A DNA stretch of 64,000 nucleotides from the NCBI RefSeq assembly GCF_002236105.1, contig NZ_NIWU01000002.1, positions 930,001 to 994,000 on the forward strand. Direction: 5' to 3'. Position numbers and translations under genes: made by a program. The notes under the pieces are model-generated. The model had not been told where the DNA came from. It made no database searches and worked only from the letters and a program-made list of their open reading frames with translations. Of this stretch, positions 1 to 9,408 are shown in pieces (within the stretch, counting starts at the first letter, position 1; the number at the start of each line of letters is the position of its first letter). The DNA comes from Pseudomonas umsongensis. GTDB lineage: Bacteria > Pseudomonadota > Gammaproteobacteria > Pseudomonadales > Pseudomonadaceae.

Positions 1-252
1 CTGGTCAACCCGGACATCAAGAACATGACCAAGGGCCTGGACGGTTCGATCCACACCAAGGACGGTGCACCTGCGCAAGCCGATGCTGGCGTCAAGCTGG
101 TGTCCGGTTTCCTTGAGTCGAGCAACGTCAATGCCGTGGACGAGATGACCCAGGTGCTGGCCCTGTCGAAGCAGTTCGAGCTGCACATCAAGATGATGAA
201 CACCGCCAAAGAAGACGACCAGGCCATGGCTCGGGTCTTGCAGATCAGCTAA
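1..252 (+). CDS. flgF: Flagellar basal-body rod protein FlgF, C-terminal fragment
   Basis: This is the 3' end of a gene that begins before the window; the frame is open from base 1 and stops at TAA 250-252. The visible tail has the flagellar rod/hook C-terminal signature: a segment reading SGFLESSNVNAVDEMTQ followed by a heptad-rich helix ending VLQIS, which packs into the axial D0 layer. FlgF is one of the proximal rod proteins, exported by the flagellar type III apparatus and assembled before FlgG. The identity as FlgF rather than FlgE or FlgG rests mainly on position directly upstream of flgG, which starts 46 bases later. The start and N-terminal domain cannot be seen. Confidence 0.88.
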   Translation: MVNPDIKNMTKGLDGSIHTKDGAPAQADAGVKLVSGFLESSNVNAVDEMTQVLALSKQFELHIKMMNTAKEDDQAMARVLQIS

Positions 253-297
253 TTACCAGAACGTCGCGCCGTAAAACAGGCGCACGAGGAGAATCGA

Positions 298-1083
298 ATG
301 CTTCCGGCTCTATGGGTTGCCAAAACCGGCCTGTCCGCCCAGGACACCAACCTGACCACCATTTCCAACAACCTGGCCAACGTGTCGACCACGGGTTTCA
401 AGCGTGACCGCGCCGAGTTCCAGGACTTGCTGTACCAGATCAAGCGTCAGCCAGGGGCCCAGTCGACCCAGGACAGCGAACTGCCATCGGGCCTGCAACT
501 GGGTACCGGTGTGCGCATTGTCGGCACCCAGAAAAACTTCAACGCCGGCAGCCTGCAAACCACCGAGCAACCCCTGGACATGGCCATCGACGGTCGCGGC
601 TTCTTCCAGATCCTGCAGCCGGACGGCACCACGTCCTACACCCGTGACGGTACGTTCCACCTGGACTCCAACGGCCAGATCGTCAACGCCAGCGGCTTTG
701 CCCTGGAGCCGGCAATCGTCATTCCGAACGACGCCCAGACCTTCACCGTGGGCAAGGACGGCACCGTGTCCATCACCGTCGCCGGCAACCCGGCTTCCCA
801 GGTGATCGGCAACCTGCAGACCGCCGACTTCATCAACCCGGCCGGCTTGCAAGCGGTGGGCAACAACCTGTTCCTGGAAACCGCCGCCAGTGGCGCGCCG
901 CAAGTTGGCACCCCGGGCCTCGCCGGTTTCGGCACCACGCTGCAGAACACCCTGGAAACTTCCAACGTCAGCACCGTTGAAGAGATGGTCAACATGATCA
1001 CCACCCAACGCGCCTACGAGATGAACTCCAAGGTGATCTCCACCGCCGACCAGATGCTCTCGTTCGTAACGCAGAATCTGTAA
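298..1083 (+). CDS. flgG: Flagellar distal rod protein FlgG
   Basis: 261 codons, the usual FlgG length. FlgG forms the distal rod that crosses the periplasm through the P and L rings. The N-terminus (about residues 5-35) carries the rod/hook signature with ISNNLANVSTTGFKRDRAEF. The central domain has MAIDGRGFFQI near residue 95, and the C-terminus has TSNVSTVEEMVNMITTQRAYEMNSKVI, shortened here in reading to its key TQRAYEMNSK motif. ATG at 298 is preceded by GAGGAG at 285-290, a good ribosome site. It lies between flgF and flgH in the normal order and is exported without a cleaved signal peptide. Confidence 0.97.
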   Translation: MLPALWVAKTGLSAQDTNLTTISNNLANVSTTGFKRDRAEFQDLLYQIKRQPGAQSTQDSELPSGLQLGTGVRIVGTQKNFNAGSLQTTEQPLDMAIDGRGFFQILQPDGTTSYTRDGTFHLDSNGQIVNASGFALEPAIVIPNDAQTFTVGKDGTVSITVAGNPASQVIGNLQTADFINPAGLQAVGNNLFLETAASGAPQVGTPGLAGFGTTLQNTLETSNVSTVEEMVNMITTQRAYEMNSKVISTADQMLSFVTQNL

Positions 1084-1135
1084 TCAAGTCTATGAGGCGG
1101 CCGTGCGGCCGCCTGCAGCACCGTGAGGTAGGGTC

Positions 1136-1831
1136 ATGAAACGCTTCGTCTCTGTTCTGGCATTGAGTGGGATTACCGCGCTCGCAGGCTGCGTGCCCGT
1201 GTCGCCCAAGCCCAATGACCCTTACTACGCCCCGGTGTTGCCACGCACGCCGTTGCCGGCTGCCGCCAACAACGGTTCGATCTACCAGGCCGGTTTCGAG
1301 CAGAACCTGTACAGCGACCGCAAGGCGTTCCGGGTCGGTGACATCATCACCATCACCCTGAACGAGAAGACCCAGGCGAGTAAAAACGCCAACTCGCAAA
1401 TTGGCAAGAACAGCAAGACCGGCATCGGCCTGACCTCGCTGTTCGGTAGCAGCGCAACCACCAACAACCCGTTTGGCGATGGCGACCTGAGCCTGAGCGC
1501 CAGCTATGAAGGTGACCGCGCGACCAAGGGCGACAGCAAGGCCGGGCAGGGCAACAGCCTGACCGGTTCGATCACCGTCACGGTGGCGGATGTCTTGCCC
1601 AACGGCATCATCGCCGTGCGCGGCGAGAAGTGGCTGACCCTCAACACCGGTGACGAACTGGTACGGATTGCCGGCCTGGTGCGCGCCGATGACATTGCCA
1701 CCGACAACACCGTGTCGTCGACCCGCGTCGCCGATGCACGCATCACCTACTCGGGCACCGGTTCCTTTGCCGATGCGAGTCAGCCAGGCTGGTTCGACCG
1801 TTTCTTCCTCAGCCCGCTGTTCCCTTTCTAG
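1136..1831 (+). CDS. flgH: Flagellar L-ring lipoprotein FlgH
   Basis: 231 codons. FlgH forms the outer-membrane L-ring bushing around the rod. The N-terminus is a lipoprotein signal: basic MKRF, a hydrophobic stretch, and the lipobox LAGC with the acylated Cys at about residue 19. The body has the family segments [19 protein letters not shown] and the C-terminal [19 protein letters not shown] motif, and it ends in the aromatic-rich [13 protein letters not shown] typical of outer-membrane targeting. The ribosome site GTGAGGTAG lies just upstream. The stop abuts the flgI start region, so the two are probably translated together. Confidence 0.97.
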   Translation: MKRFVSVLALSGITALAGCVPVSPKPNDPYYAPVLPRTPLPAAANNGSIYQAGFEQNLYSDRKAFRVGDIITITLNEKTQASKNANSQIGKNSKTGIGLTSLFGSSATTNNPFGDGDLSLSASYEGDRATKGDSKAGQGNSLTGSITVTVADVLPNGIIAVRGEKWLTLNTGDELVRIAGLVRADDIATDNTVSSTRVADARITYSGTGSFADASQPGWFDRFFLSPLFPF

Positions 1832-1840
1832 GTGGTCACC

Positions 1841-2947
1841 TTGCATTTCAAAAGCCTCATGGTGGCCGCATTGTTGATGTCTGCGGCCTTCAACGCTCAA
1901 GCCGAGCGCCTGAAGGACATCGCCAGCATTTCCGGCGTGCGCTCCAACCAGTTGATCGGTTACGGCCTGGTGGTCGGGCTTAACGGCACCGGCGACCAGA
2001 CGACGCAAACCCCGTTCACCTTGCAGACCTTCAACAACATGCTCTCGCAGTTCGGCATCAAGGTGCCGCCGGGTTCGGGCAACGTGCAGTTGAAGAACGT
2101 CGCGGCAGTCTCGATCAGTGCCGACTTACCGGCCTTCGCCAAGCCAGGTCAGCAGATCGACATCACCGTGGCCTCCATCGGTAACTCCAAGAGCCTGCGC
2201 GGCGGCACCTTGCTGCTGACGCCGCTCAAGGGGATCGACGGCAACGTCTATGCGGTGGCCCAGGGCAACCTGGTGGTCGGCGGTTTCGATGCCGAAGGTC
2301 GCGACGGCTCGAAGATCACGGTCAACGTGCCGTCGGCCGGTCGCATCCCCGGCGGTGCCTCGGTCGAGCGCGCCGTGCCGAGCGGTTTTAACCAGGGCAA
2401 CAGCCTGACCCTGAACCTCAACCGTTCCGACTTCACCACGGCCAAGCGCATCGTCGACAAGATCAACGACATGCTCGGCCCTGGCGTGGCCCAGGCCATC
2501 GACGGCGGATCGGTGCGCGTCACCGCGCCGCTGGACCCAAGCCAGCGTGTCGACTATCTGTCGATCCTGGAAAACCTCGAGATCGATCCGGGGCAGGCGG
2601 TGGCCAAGGTCATCATCAACTCGCGCACCGGCACCATCGTGATTGGCCAGAACGTCAAGGTTTCGCCGGCCGCCGTCACCCACGGCAGCTTGACCGTGAC
2701 CATTACCGAAGACCCTATCGTCAGCCAGCCAGGTCCGCTGTCCAATGGCCAGACGGCCGTCGTGCCGCGCTCGCGGGTCAACGCCGAGCAGGAAGCCAAG
2801 CCGATGTTCAAGTTCGGCCCGGGCACCACCCTCGACGAAATCGTGCGTGCGGTGAACCAGGTCGGCGCGGCACCGGGCGACCTGATGGCGATTCTTGAAG
2901 CACTGAAACAGGCTGGCGCCTTGCAAGCCGACCTGATCGTGATCTGA
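1841..2947 (+). CDS. flgI: Flagellar P-ring protein FlgI
   Basis: 368 codons from TTG 1841. FlgI forms the periplasmic P-ring around the rod. A Sec signal peptide covers about residues 1-22 ([15 protein letters not shown], cleaved before ERLKDIAS), followed by the highly conserved [19 protein letters not shown] segment and the C-terminal [20 protein letters not shown] chose TTG 1841 because AGGTGG at 1829-1834 sits six bases before it. A GTG at 1832 in the same frame would give 371 residues but lacks a ribosome site, and an ATG at 1859 would cut into the signal peptide. It follows flgH almost without a gap. Confidence 0.95.
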   Translation: MHFKSLMVAALLMSAAFNAQAERLKDIASISGVRSNQLIGYGLVVGLNGTGDQTTQTPFTLQTFNNMLSQFGIKVPPGSGNVQLKNVAAVSISADLPAFAKPGQQIDITVASIGNSKSLRGGTLLLTPLKGIDGNVYAVAQGNLVVGGFDAEGRDGSKITVNVPSAGRIPGGASVERAVPSGFNQGNSLTLNLNRSDFTTAKRIVDKINDMLGPGVAQAIDGGSVRVTAPLDPSQRVDYLSILENLEIDPGQAVAKVIINSRTGTIVIGQNVKVSPAAVTHGSLTVTITEDPIVSQPGPLSNGQTAVVPRSRVNAEQEAKPMFKFGPGTTLDEIVRAVNQVGAAPGDLMAILEALKQAGALQADLIVI

Positions 2948-2958
2948 GGACGGCGACC

Positions 2959-4242
2959 ATGGACATGAACAAGAGCGGTCGGGTCAGCAGCAGCGATTCC
3001 GGTGCTTTTTCCGACCTGAACCGGCTGAACCAGCTCAAGGTCGGCGACAAGAACAGCGACGCCAACATGCGCAAGGTGGCGCAGGAGTTCGAGTCGCTGT
3101 TCCTTGGCGAGATGCTCAAGTCGATGCGCTCGGCCACCGAATCGTTGGGCAAGGACAACCCGATGAACACCGCCGAAGCCAAGCAGTACCAGGAAATGTA
3201 CGACCAGCAACTGGCGGTTTCGATGTCCCGCGAGGGCGGCGGTATCGGCCTGGCGGATGTGCTGATGCGCCAGATGTCGAAGAACAAGCCGCTGGCGCCG
3301 GGTGAGGCGGCAACGCTGTCCGCCGCCAAGCAGGAGGCCGCCAAAGCCGCTGCGCAAACCCCGGTGGCCGCCGGCACGACGGCGCTCAACGGGCCGCTGT
3401 CGCGGGTCAATGGCGAACGTCCATTGTGGGCTTCGCGCTCGGTCAGTGCACCGACAGGCGAGGGTGCGCATCGCAATGACATGGCGCTGATCAATCAGCG
3501 GCGCCTGGCCTTGCCGCCGAAGCTGGCTGATCGCCTGCTTGCAGGCCTGGTGCCTTCCGCCACGTCGAACAATGCTGGCGCGGTCAACAAGGCGCCATTG
3601 CCCGAGCGCGTCGCGAGCAGCGGTTCCGGGCCCCTGTACAACGGCGACTGGCTGGCCAATGCCCAGGCAGCGCAGAGTGGATCGCTGCAGATTCACGGGC
3701 GCGCCATCGCGCAAATCCCCTTGGCGCCGGCGAAAAAAGCCTTCGGCAGCGCCGACGAATTCATCAACACCATGCTGCCGATGGCCAAGGAAGCGGCCGA
3801 TCGCATTGGCGTCGATCCGCGTTACCTGGTGGCCCAGGCCGCCCTGGAAACCGGTTGGGGCAAGTCGGTCATGCGTGCCCAGGACGGCAGCAGCAGTCAC
3901 AACCTGTTCGGCATCAAGGCCGGCAGCAGTTGGAAGGGTGATTCGGCGCGGGCCATCACCAGCGAATTCAGGAATGGCGAGATGGTCAAGGAGACGGCCG
4001 AGTTCCGTTCCTACGACTCCTACAAGGACAGCTTCCATGACCTTGTGACGCTGCTGCAAACCAATAATCGCTATCAAGATGTGGTGAAGTCGGCCGATAA
4101 CCCGGAACAGTTTGTGCGCGAGCTGCAAAAGGCCGGTTACGCAACCGACCCGGCTTACGCCAGCAAGATTTCGCAGATAGCCAGGCAGATGACGAGTTAT
4201 CAGAACTACGCTGCGGCAGGCGTTTCAACCACGCCTTTATAG
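2959..4242 (+). CDS. flgJ: Rod cap and peptidoglycan hydrolase FlgJ
   Basis: 427 codons, a two-domain FlgJ. Residues about 25-105 are the rod-capping domain (KVAQEFESLFLGEMLKSMR). Residues about 265-420 are a glucosaminidase-type muralytic domain with the catalytic-Glu segment AQAALETGWGKS and HNLFGIKAG downstream. The two are joined by a long Ala/Pro-rich linker. The protein is exported into the periplasm, caps the growing rod and opens the peptidoglycan for it. ATG 2959 follows GAGGA. It lies 11 bases after flgI and 16 before flgK. Confidence 0.96.
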   Translation: MDMNKSGRVSSSDSGAFSDLNRLNQLKVGDKNSDANMRKVAQEFESLFLGEMLKSMRSATESLGKDNPMNTAEAKQYQEMYDQQLAVSMSREGGGIGLADVLMRQMSKNKPLAPGEAATLSAAKQEAAKAAAQTPVAAGTTALNGPLSRVNGERPLWASRSVSAPTGEGAHRNDMALINQRRLALPPKLADRLLAGLVPSATSNNAGAVNKAPLPERVASSGSGPLYNGDWLANAQAAQSGSLQIHGRAIAQIPLAPAKKAFGSADEFINTMLPMAKEAADRIGVDPRYLVAQAALETGWGKSVMRAQDGSSSHNLFGIKAGSSWKGDSARAITSEFRNGEMVKETAEFRSYDSYKDSFHDLVTLLQTNNRYQDVVKSADNPEQFVRELQKAGYATDPAYASKISQIARQMTSYQNYAAAGVSTTPL

Positions 4243-4258
4243 ACTAAGGGTCTGAATC

Positions 4259-6283
4259 ATGAGTTTGCTCAACATCGGAATGTCGGGGCTCAATGCCAGC
4301 CAGGTTTCACTGGCGACCGTCGGCAACAACATTGCCAATGCCAACACGGCCGGCTATTCACGTCAGCAGACCACTCAGGTGAGCAACGCGTCGAACCTGT
4401 ATGGTGGCGTGTTCATCGGCAGCGGTACAACCCTGGCCGATGTGCGTCGGGTCTATAACGCCTACCTCGATAATCAGTTGCAGACCTCCACATCGCTGAG
4501 CAGTGATGCCAACGCCTACCTCGATCAGGTGAACCCGCTCGACAAGCTCTTCTCCGACAAGAACACGGGGATCAGTGCGGTGTTGAGCAGCTTCTTCACT
4601 TCGGTCCAGACGGCCGCCGGTACACCGAGCGACACCGCCGCCCGGCAACTACTGCTGACCAATGCGCAAACCCTGAGTAATCGCTTTAACGCCCTGGCGT
4701 CGCAGATGACGCAGCAGAACGAAGGGATCAACAGCCAGTTGACGACCTTGACCGGGCAGGTCAACCAGTTGACGGCGTCGATCGCTTCGTTGAACCAGCA
4801 GATTGCCCAGGCCAGCACTTCTTCCGGCAGTGGCCCGAGCAACTTGCTCGATGCGCGCAATGAAGCGGTGCGCTCGCTCAACGAGTTGGTGGGTGTCACG
4901 GTCCAGGAGCAGAACGGCAGTTACAACGTCTCCCTGGGGAACGGCCAGCCCCTGGTGTTGGGCAACACCTCCAACACCCTCTCGACCGCCCGCACCGGCA
5001 TCGACAAAAGCCAGCTGAATATCCAGCTCAACTCGCCGTCTAAAACCAGTGACGTCACCTCGGTCATCAGTGGCGGCAAGATTGGCGGCCTGCTGCGTTA
5101 TCGCGACGATGTGCTGGTGCCGGCGCAGAACGATCTGGGCCGCACCGCCCTGGTGATGGCTGACAAGATCAATAGCCAATTGGGCCAAGGGCTCGATGCC
5201 AATGGCGAGTTTGGTGCTTCGCTGTTCTCCAACATCAACAGTGCCACCGCGATCAGCCAGCGCAGCCTGGGGGCGTCGAACAACAGTACCGGTTCGGGCA
5301 ATCTGGATGTCACGATCACCAATTCCAGCGCACTGACCACCTTCGATTATTCGGTCACCTTCACTGCGGCCGACAAGTACACGGTCAAGCGTTCCGACGG
5401 CAAGGACATGGGCTCTTTCGACCTGTCCCCGGCAGCAGAAATCGATGGTTTCAAGCTGGATCTGAACGGCGGCGGTCTCAGCGCGGGTGATTCATTCAAG
5501 GTGACGCCGACTCGCAATGCCGCGAGTTCCATCAAGACCCAGATGACCGACTCGAACAAGCTCGCGTTTGCCGGCCCGCTGGTTGCCACCGGCAGCACGA
5601 GCAATGGCGGCACCGGCGCATTGACCCCGCCGGTGCTGTCCACGCCGTTGGATATCTATGGCGGTGCCGATCTGGCCGCGCTGCAGGCAGGGATCAAGGA
5701 CTCGATGCCGGTGACCCTGGCGTTCAAGGATGCGGCCGGCGGCAGCCAGGCCTATGAAGTGTTCAACTCGAAAGGGCAGAGCATCGGCACGGGCACCATC
5801 GTCCCCGGCCAAAGCAATGACCTGACCATCAATGTGCCGATGCTCGATGCCTCAGGCGCTCCGATCCCTGGCCAATCATTTTCGTTCAACACCACGGTCA
5901 GTGGCTCGCCGTCGAAGAACGACAAGTACGAAATCGCGTTCAACGCGGACGGCAAGAAAGACAACCGCAATGCCAACGAGTTGTTGGCTCTGCAAACCAA
6001 GGCAACGGTAGGCGTGACGGGCGGCAACGCCGGGATGAGCATGACCACCGCCTACAGCCGTCTGGTCGAACAGGTGGGCGCCAAGGCCAGCCAGGCCTTG
6101 GGTGACAGCACCGCCAGTGGCGCGATTCTGTCCCGGGCCAAATCCGAAGTCGCGTCGGTGTCCCAGGTCAACCTGGACGACGAAGCCGCCGACCTCCTCA
6201 AGTTCCAGCAGTACTACACCGCGTCGTCGCAGATTATCAAGGCCGCGCAAGAAACCTTCAGCACGCTGATCAACAGTCTTTAA
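4259..6283 (+). CDS. flgK: Hook-filament junction protein 1, FlgK
   Basis: 674 codons. FlgK is the first hook-associated protein and joins hook to filament. The N-terminus MSLLNIGMSGLNASQVSLAT followed by NNIANANTAGYSRQ is diagnostic. The C-terminus has VNLDDEAADLLKFQQYYTAS and QETFSTLINSL, the D0 helix shared with hook proteins. The middle (about residues 330-560) is low-complexity, Gly/Ser/Asn-rich and long, as expected of the surface-exposed variable domain. There is no signal peptide because export is by the flagellar type III system. flgL follows after 14 bases. Confidence 0.97.
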   Translation: MSLLNIGMSGLNASQVSLATVGNNIANANTAGYSRQQTTQVSNASNLYGGVFIGSGTTLADVRRVYNAYLDNQLQTSTSLSSDANAYLDQVNPLDKLFSDKNTGISAVLSSFFTSVQTAAGTPSDTAARQLLLTNAQTLSNRFNALASQMTQQNEGINSQLTTLTGQVNQLTASIASLNQQIAQASTSSGSGPSNLLDARNEAVRSLNELVGVTVQEQNGSYNVSLGNGQPLVLGNTSNTLSTARTGIDKSQLNIQLNSPSKTSDVTSVISGGKIGGLLRYRDDVLVPAQNDLGRTALVMADKINSQLGQGLDANGEFGASLFSNINSATAISQRSLGASNNSTGSGNLDVTITNSSALTTFDYSVTFTAADKYTVKRSDGKDMGSFDLSPAAEIDGFKLDLNGGGLSAGDSFKVTPTRNAASSIKTQMTDSNKLAFAGPLVATGSTSNGGTGALTPPVLSTPLDIYGGADLAALQAGIKDSMPVTLAFKDAAGGSQAYEVFNSKGQSIGTGTIVPGQSNDLTINVPMLDASGAPIPGQSFSFNTTVSGSPSKNDKYEIAFNADGKKDNRNANELLALQTKATVGVTGGNAGMSMTTAYSRLVEQVGAKASQALGDSTASGAILSRAKSEVASVSQVNLDDEAADLLKFQQYYTASSQIIKAAQETFSTLINSL

Positions 6284-6297
6284 GGGAGTCTTAGACG

Positions 6298-7887
6298 ATG
6301 CGCATTTCTACAGCCCAGTACTTTGAGACGAGTGCGGCCAAGTACCAGAACAACTTCTCCTCGATTGTGAAGACTCAGGAGCAGATCACGTCGGGCGTGC
6401 GGATCCAGAGTGCTGGTGATGATCCTGTTGGCGCTGCAAAGTTGCTGATGCTGCAACAGCAGAAAGACTTGCTGGGGCAGTACAGCACCAACATGGGCAG
6501 TATCAAGAATTCGCTGACCAACCAGGAAAGCGTGCTTGAAAGCATTAACACTGCGTTGCAGCGTGGTCGCGAGTTGGCGCTTCAGGCGGGTAATGGTGGT
6601 TACAGTGATGCTGATCGAAAATCCATCGCCAGCGAGATAGGCGAGATTGAACAGCAAGTACTGGGTTTGCTCAACAGCAAGGATTCGTCGGGCAACTACA
6701 TGTTTTCTGGCTCGAAAACCTCTATACCGCCCTACGTGCGTAACAATGACGGCACCTACACCTATCAGGGTGACGACACGCAGTTGAGCCTGCAGGTGTC
6801 GGACACCTTGTCCATGGCCAGCAACGATACCGGTAAAAGCATTCTCGAATCGGCGACGAACTCGGGGCGTACCCAGGCGGTCCTCGATCCGTCGAAGCCT
6901 AATGACGGTACCGTTTCCGTGTCTGCCGGCCTGGTGCAGTCGAATGCGACCTACATCAAGAAATTTTCCGCGGGAGAGCCCTACGAGCTGAAGTTTGTAG
7001 ACAGTACTCATTACACTATCGCGGACAAGGACGGTAACGATGTCACGAGCGAGGTGTCCGGAAATGGCACGTTCGACTCAAGTAAAGAGGGTGGCTCGAC
7101 CATCAGCCTGCGGGGGGTGGAGTTCGACATCTCGTTGCGCCTCAAGGCGCCTGTGGATCCTGCGACCACGCTGCCAATGACCCCTGATGAAGAGGTCAAG
7201 GATCACATCTTTTCTCTGGGCACCAAGCCTGACAGCTTCAATGCATCGCGGACCCCGAGCAACGGTTCGACGGCCCAGATCACCGGGTCCGGCGTCGCTA
7301 ACCAGGCAGACTACGTCAACGGTTTTCCCAACAGCGGGGTGGTTATCAAATTCACCGATGCCAGCAATTATCAGGTCTATGCCCAGCCAATGAGTGCAGA
7401 CAGCAAGGCGATTGGTGGGGGTGTACTGGCGGGGGGCTCGATCACGGTCGCGGGCGTGAAGCTTGATTTTACCGGTGCCCCGCAAGCGGACGATCAGTTC
7501 GTGGTGGGTGCGAGTAGTCACCAAACGCAAAGTGCCCTGGATACCTTGAGCCAGTTGCGTCAAGCATTGGAAACGCCCGCCGATGGCAATGATCTGGCAC
7601 AGATCAAGCTGAAGGACTCGGTGAATGCGGCGATCAGTAACCTTTCCAATGCCAGTGAGCAGGTCGATAACGTTCGAGGAGCGATAGGGGCGCGATTGAA
7701 CGCCATTGAAATCCAGAGCGCCGAAAACGTCAGCATGGGCCTGGCTAACACCAGTACCCAGGCGGCTATTGGTGATACGGATGTCGCAACGGCATCCATC
7801 GACTTGGCGTTCCAGCAATCGCTGTTGCAGGCCTCGCAACTGTCCTTCGTCAAAATTGCCCAGTTGAGCCTGTTCAACAAGCTTTGA
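6298..7887 (+). CDS. flgL: Hook-filament junction protein 3, FlgL
   Basis: 529 codons. FlgL is the second junction protein, flagellin-like at both ends. The N-terminus MRISTAQYFETSAAKYQNNF and the segment QEQITSGVRIQSAGDDPVGA match the flagellin D0/D1 fold, and the C-terminus has DVATASIDLAFQQSLLQASQ and LSLFNKL. The central part (about residues 170-400) is an extended variable region, so the protein is longer than enterobacterial FlgL (about 320), as is common in pseudomonads. It is the last gene of the flg run before a hairpin at 7899. Confidence 0.96.
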   Translation: MRISTAQYFETSAAKYQNNFSSIVKTQEQITSGVRIQSAGDDPVGAAKLLMLQQQKDLLGQYSTNMGSIKNSLTNQESVLESINTALQRGRELALQAGNGGYSDADRKSIASEIGEIEQQVLGLLNSKDSSGNYMFSGSKTSIPPYVRNNDGTYTYQGDDTQLSLQVSDTLSMASNDTGKSILESATNSGRTQAVLDPSKPNDGTVSVSAGLVQSNATYIKKFSAGEPYELKFVDSTHYTIADKDGNDVTSEVSGNGTFDSSKEGGSTISLRGVEFDISLRLKAPVDPATTLPMTPDEEVKDHIFSLGTKPDSFNASRTPSNGSTAQITGSGVANQADYVNGFPNSGVVIKFTDASNYQVYAQPMSADSKAIGGGVLAGGSITVAGVKLDFTGAPQADDQFVVGASSHQTQSALDTLSQLRQALETPADGNDLAQIKLKDSVNAAISNLSNASEQVDNVRGAIGARLNAIEIQSAENVSMGLANTSTQAAIGDTDVATASIDLAFQQSLLQASQLSFVKIAQLSLFNKL

Positions 7888-7898
7888 TCTCTTCTCTA

Positions 7899-7925
7899 AT
7901 TGCCGGCATCAATGATGCCGGCAAT
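7899..7925 (+). terminator. Hairpin after flgL, possible terminator
   Basis: A perfect 11-bp stem (ATTGCCGGCAT / ATGCCGGCAAT) with a 5-base loop starts 12 bases after the flgL stop. There is no clear T-run after the stem, so it may be a weak terminator or an mRNA-stabilising hairpin. It separates the flg run from the synthase gene. Confidence 0.5.
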
Positions 7926-8240
7926 GTCTCGTTGGTTCGTTGTCGCGCCTTTTTTGCTCAATCATTTCCGATTTTTTCCTCTTCCACTGGGCGGTTGAAC
8001 GCTTGTTTGTGGCTGGATGTTTTGCGCAAGGCACGCATAATGCGTGACCTGTGAGTCAGATAGCGCATCTTCACTGTATTGTGTCAAAAAGGATGGGCAG
8101 GGGTTTGACCCTTGTCGGGCGTGTTTTCAGGGTTTCTGGAGCGTCTGTGCCGTATTTTTTCGCTCGGTGAAATCCAGTATTGTCGTACCTCTCGGTCATG
8201 CGAGCGGTGATCTCCAGCTATTTAGTATTGGGAAGCCACA
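7926..8240. other. Intergenic stretch before the KASIII-like gene
   Basis: About 315 bases without a convincing gene. It is somewhat AT-rich and probably holds the promoter of the synthase gene at 8241. I found no clear GG-N10-GC sigma-54 site and no convincing FliA site. A 66-codon frame here overlaps the next gene and has no family features. Confidence 0.4.
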
Positions 8241-9167
8241 ATGATTGGCATAAAAAGCATTGCCAGCTACGTGCCAGCGAGTGGGCTGGATAACTATGCT
8301 CAGGGCGCAAAGTTCGAGAAGGATGAAGAGTTCATCCTCGGGAAAATCGGTTCGGCGTTCCTGCCGCGCAAGGACGCTACCCAGGAAACCTCCGACCTGT
8401 GTGTCGAAGCGGCCAATGCGTTGTTCGCCAACAACCCCCAGCTCGACCGTCAAGCCATCGACGTGCTGATTGTCGTCACCCAGAATGGTGATGAGGAGGG
8501 CCTGCCGCACACTTCGGCGATCGTCCAGGACAAGCTCGGCCTGTCGACCAACGTTGCTGCTTTCGACATCTCCCTGGGTTGCTCCGGTTACGTCTACGGT
8601 ATCTACGCAATCAAGGGCTTCATGGAAGCTGCCGGGCTGAAGAACGGCCTGTTGATCACTGCAGACCCGTATTCGAAGATCGTCGACCCGGAAGACCGCA
8701 ACACCACCATGCTGTTCGGCGATGCCGCCACCGCCACCTGGATGGGCGAAGACGCCATCTGGCAGTTGGGCAAGGCCAAGTTCGGTACCGACGGCTCCGG
8801 TGCTCCGCACCTGAAGGTGACTGATGGCGTGTTCTTCATGAACGGACGGCAGGTGTTCAACTTCGCCCTGCTCAAGGTGCCGGCGCACTTGCACGAACTG
8901 CTCAATCAGTCCGGCCTCACGTCCCAGGACATCGATGCCTTCTGCATCCACCAGGGCAGTGCGGCCATCGTCGATGCCGTGGCGCGCCGCTTTGAAAGCG
9001 AGCCGGAGAAGTTCATCAAGGACATGGTCGAGACTGGCAACACCGTGTCTTCGAGCATCCCGCTGTTGCTGGAAAAGCACATGTTCGATTCCAGCTGGAA
9101 GCGCGTGGCGATCAGTGGTTTTGGTGTGGGGCTGTCCTGGGGCTCGGCGCTGATCCATCGCACCTGA
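8241..9167 (+). CDS. 3-oxoacyl-ACP synthase III-like (FabH-type) condensing enzyme
   Basis: 308 codons, thiolase fold of the KASIII family. The catalytic triad is visible: Cys114 in ISLGCSGYVYG, His237 in FCIHQGSAAI and Asn267 in ETGNTVSSSIP. Such enzymes condense an acyl-CoA or acyl-ACP with malonyl-ACP or transfer an acyl group. It stands alone between flgL and fliC, with its own hairpin terminator, so primary fatty-acid synthesis is an unlikely main role. By location I infer that it makes an acyl or modified-sugar precursor for decoration of flagellin; this is inference, and the substrate cannot be read from sequence. The ATG at 8241 is the start that includes the normal N-terminal strand (IGIKSIASYVP). 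Confidence 0.88.
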   Translation: MIGIKSIASYVPASGLDNYAQGAKFEKDEEFILGKIGSAFLPRKDATQETSDLCVEAANALFANNPQLDRQAIDVLIVVTQNGDEEGLPHTSAIVQDKLGLSTNVAAFDISLGCSGYVYGIYAIKGFMEAAGLKNGLLITADPYSKIVDPEDRNTTMLFGDAATATWMGEDAIWQLGKAKFGTDGSGAPHLKVTDGVFFMNGRQVFNFALLKVPAHLHELLNQSGLTSQDIDAFCIHQGSAAIVDAVARRFESEPEKFIKDMVETGNTVSSSIPLLLEKHMFDSSWKRVAISGFGVGLSWGSALIHRT

Positions 9168-9187
9168 GGCGTCAGTTAAATAACGCC

Positions 9188-9226
9188 AAAAAAAACGCCC
9201 ATGACCGCGAGGTCATGGGCGTTTTT
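9188..9226 (+). terminator. Rho-independent terminator (bidirectional)
   Basis: A run of A, a GC-rich stem (ACGCCCATGACC / GGTCATGGGCGT) with a GCGA loop, then TTTTT, starting 21 bases after the synthase stop. The symmetric A and T tracts let it work from either side. It insulates fliC from the synthase gene. Confidence 0.9.
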
Positions 9227-9301
9227 GCATTCTGGGTCGGCATTTAACGCCTTGAAATGCAAGGGGTGGCACGGTGCTAGTAAAAAAAATCAAAAAAGCC
9301 C

Positions 9302-9328
9302 TCAAGCAACCTGCTTTCACGACGATAA
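9302..9328 (+). promoter_or_regulatory. FliA (sigma-28) promoter of fliC
   Basis: A -35 element TCAA at 9302-9305 and a -10 element GACGATAA at 9321-9328, separated by 15 bases, match the FliA consensus (TAAA, N15, GCCGATAA) with few changes. It lies about 80 bases before the fliC start, where late flagellin genes usually have a FliA promoter. Confidence 0.75.
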
Positions 9329-9408
9329 CTATTACGAAGGTTCTCTAGGCCACACCCGGCGGTTGCCAGGGCCGGAAGCCGCAGCACCCAACCAACGAGG
9401 AATTCGTC

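Noticed and set aside
2554..4128. Minus-strand open frame of 524 codons opposite flgI and flgJ
   Set aside because: Shadow of real genes with low-complexity translation.
8044..8244. 66-codon frame before the KASIII-like gene
   Set aside because: No ribosome site, no recognisable features, and it overlaps the start of the next gene.
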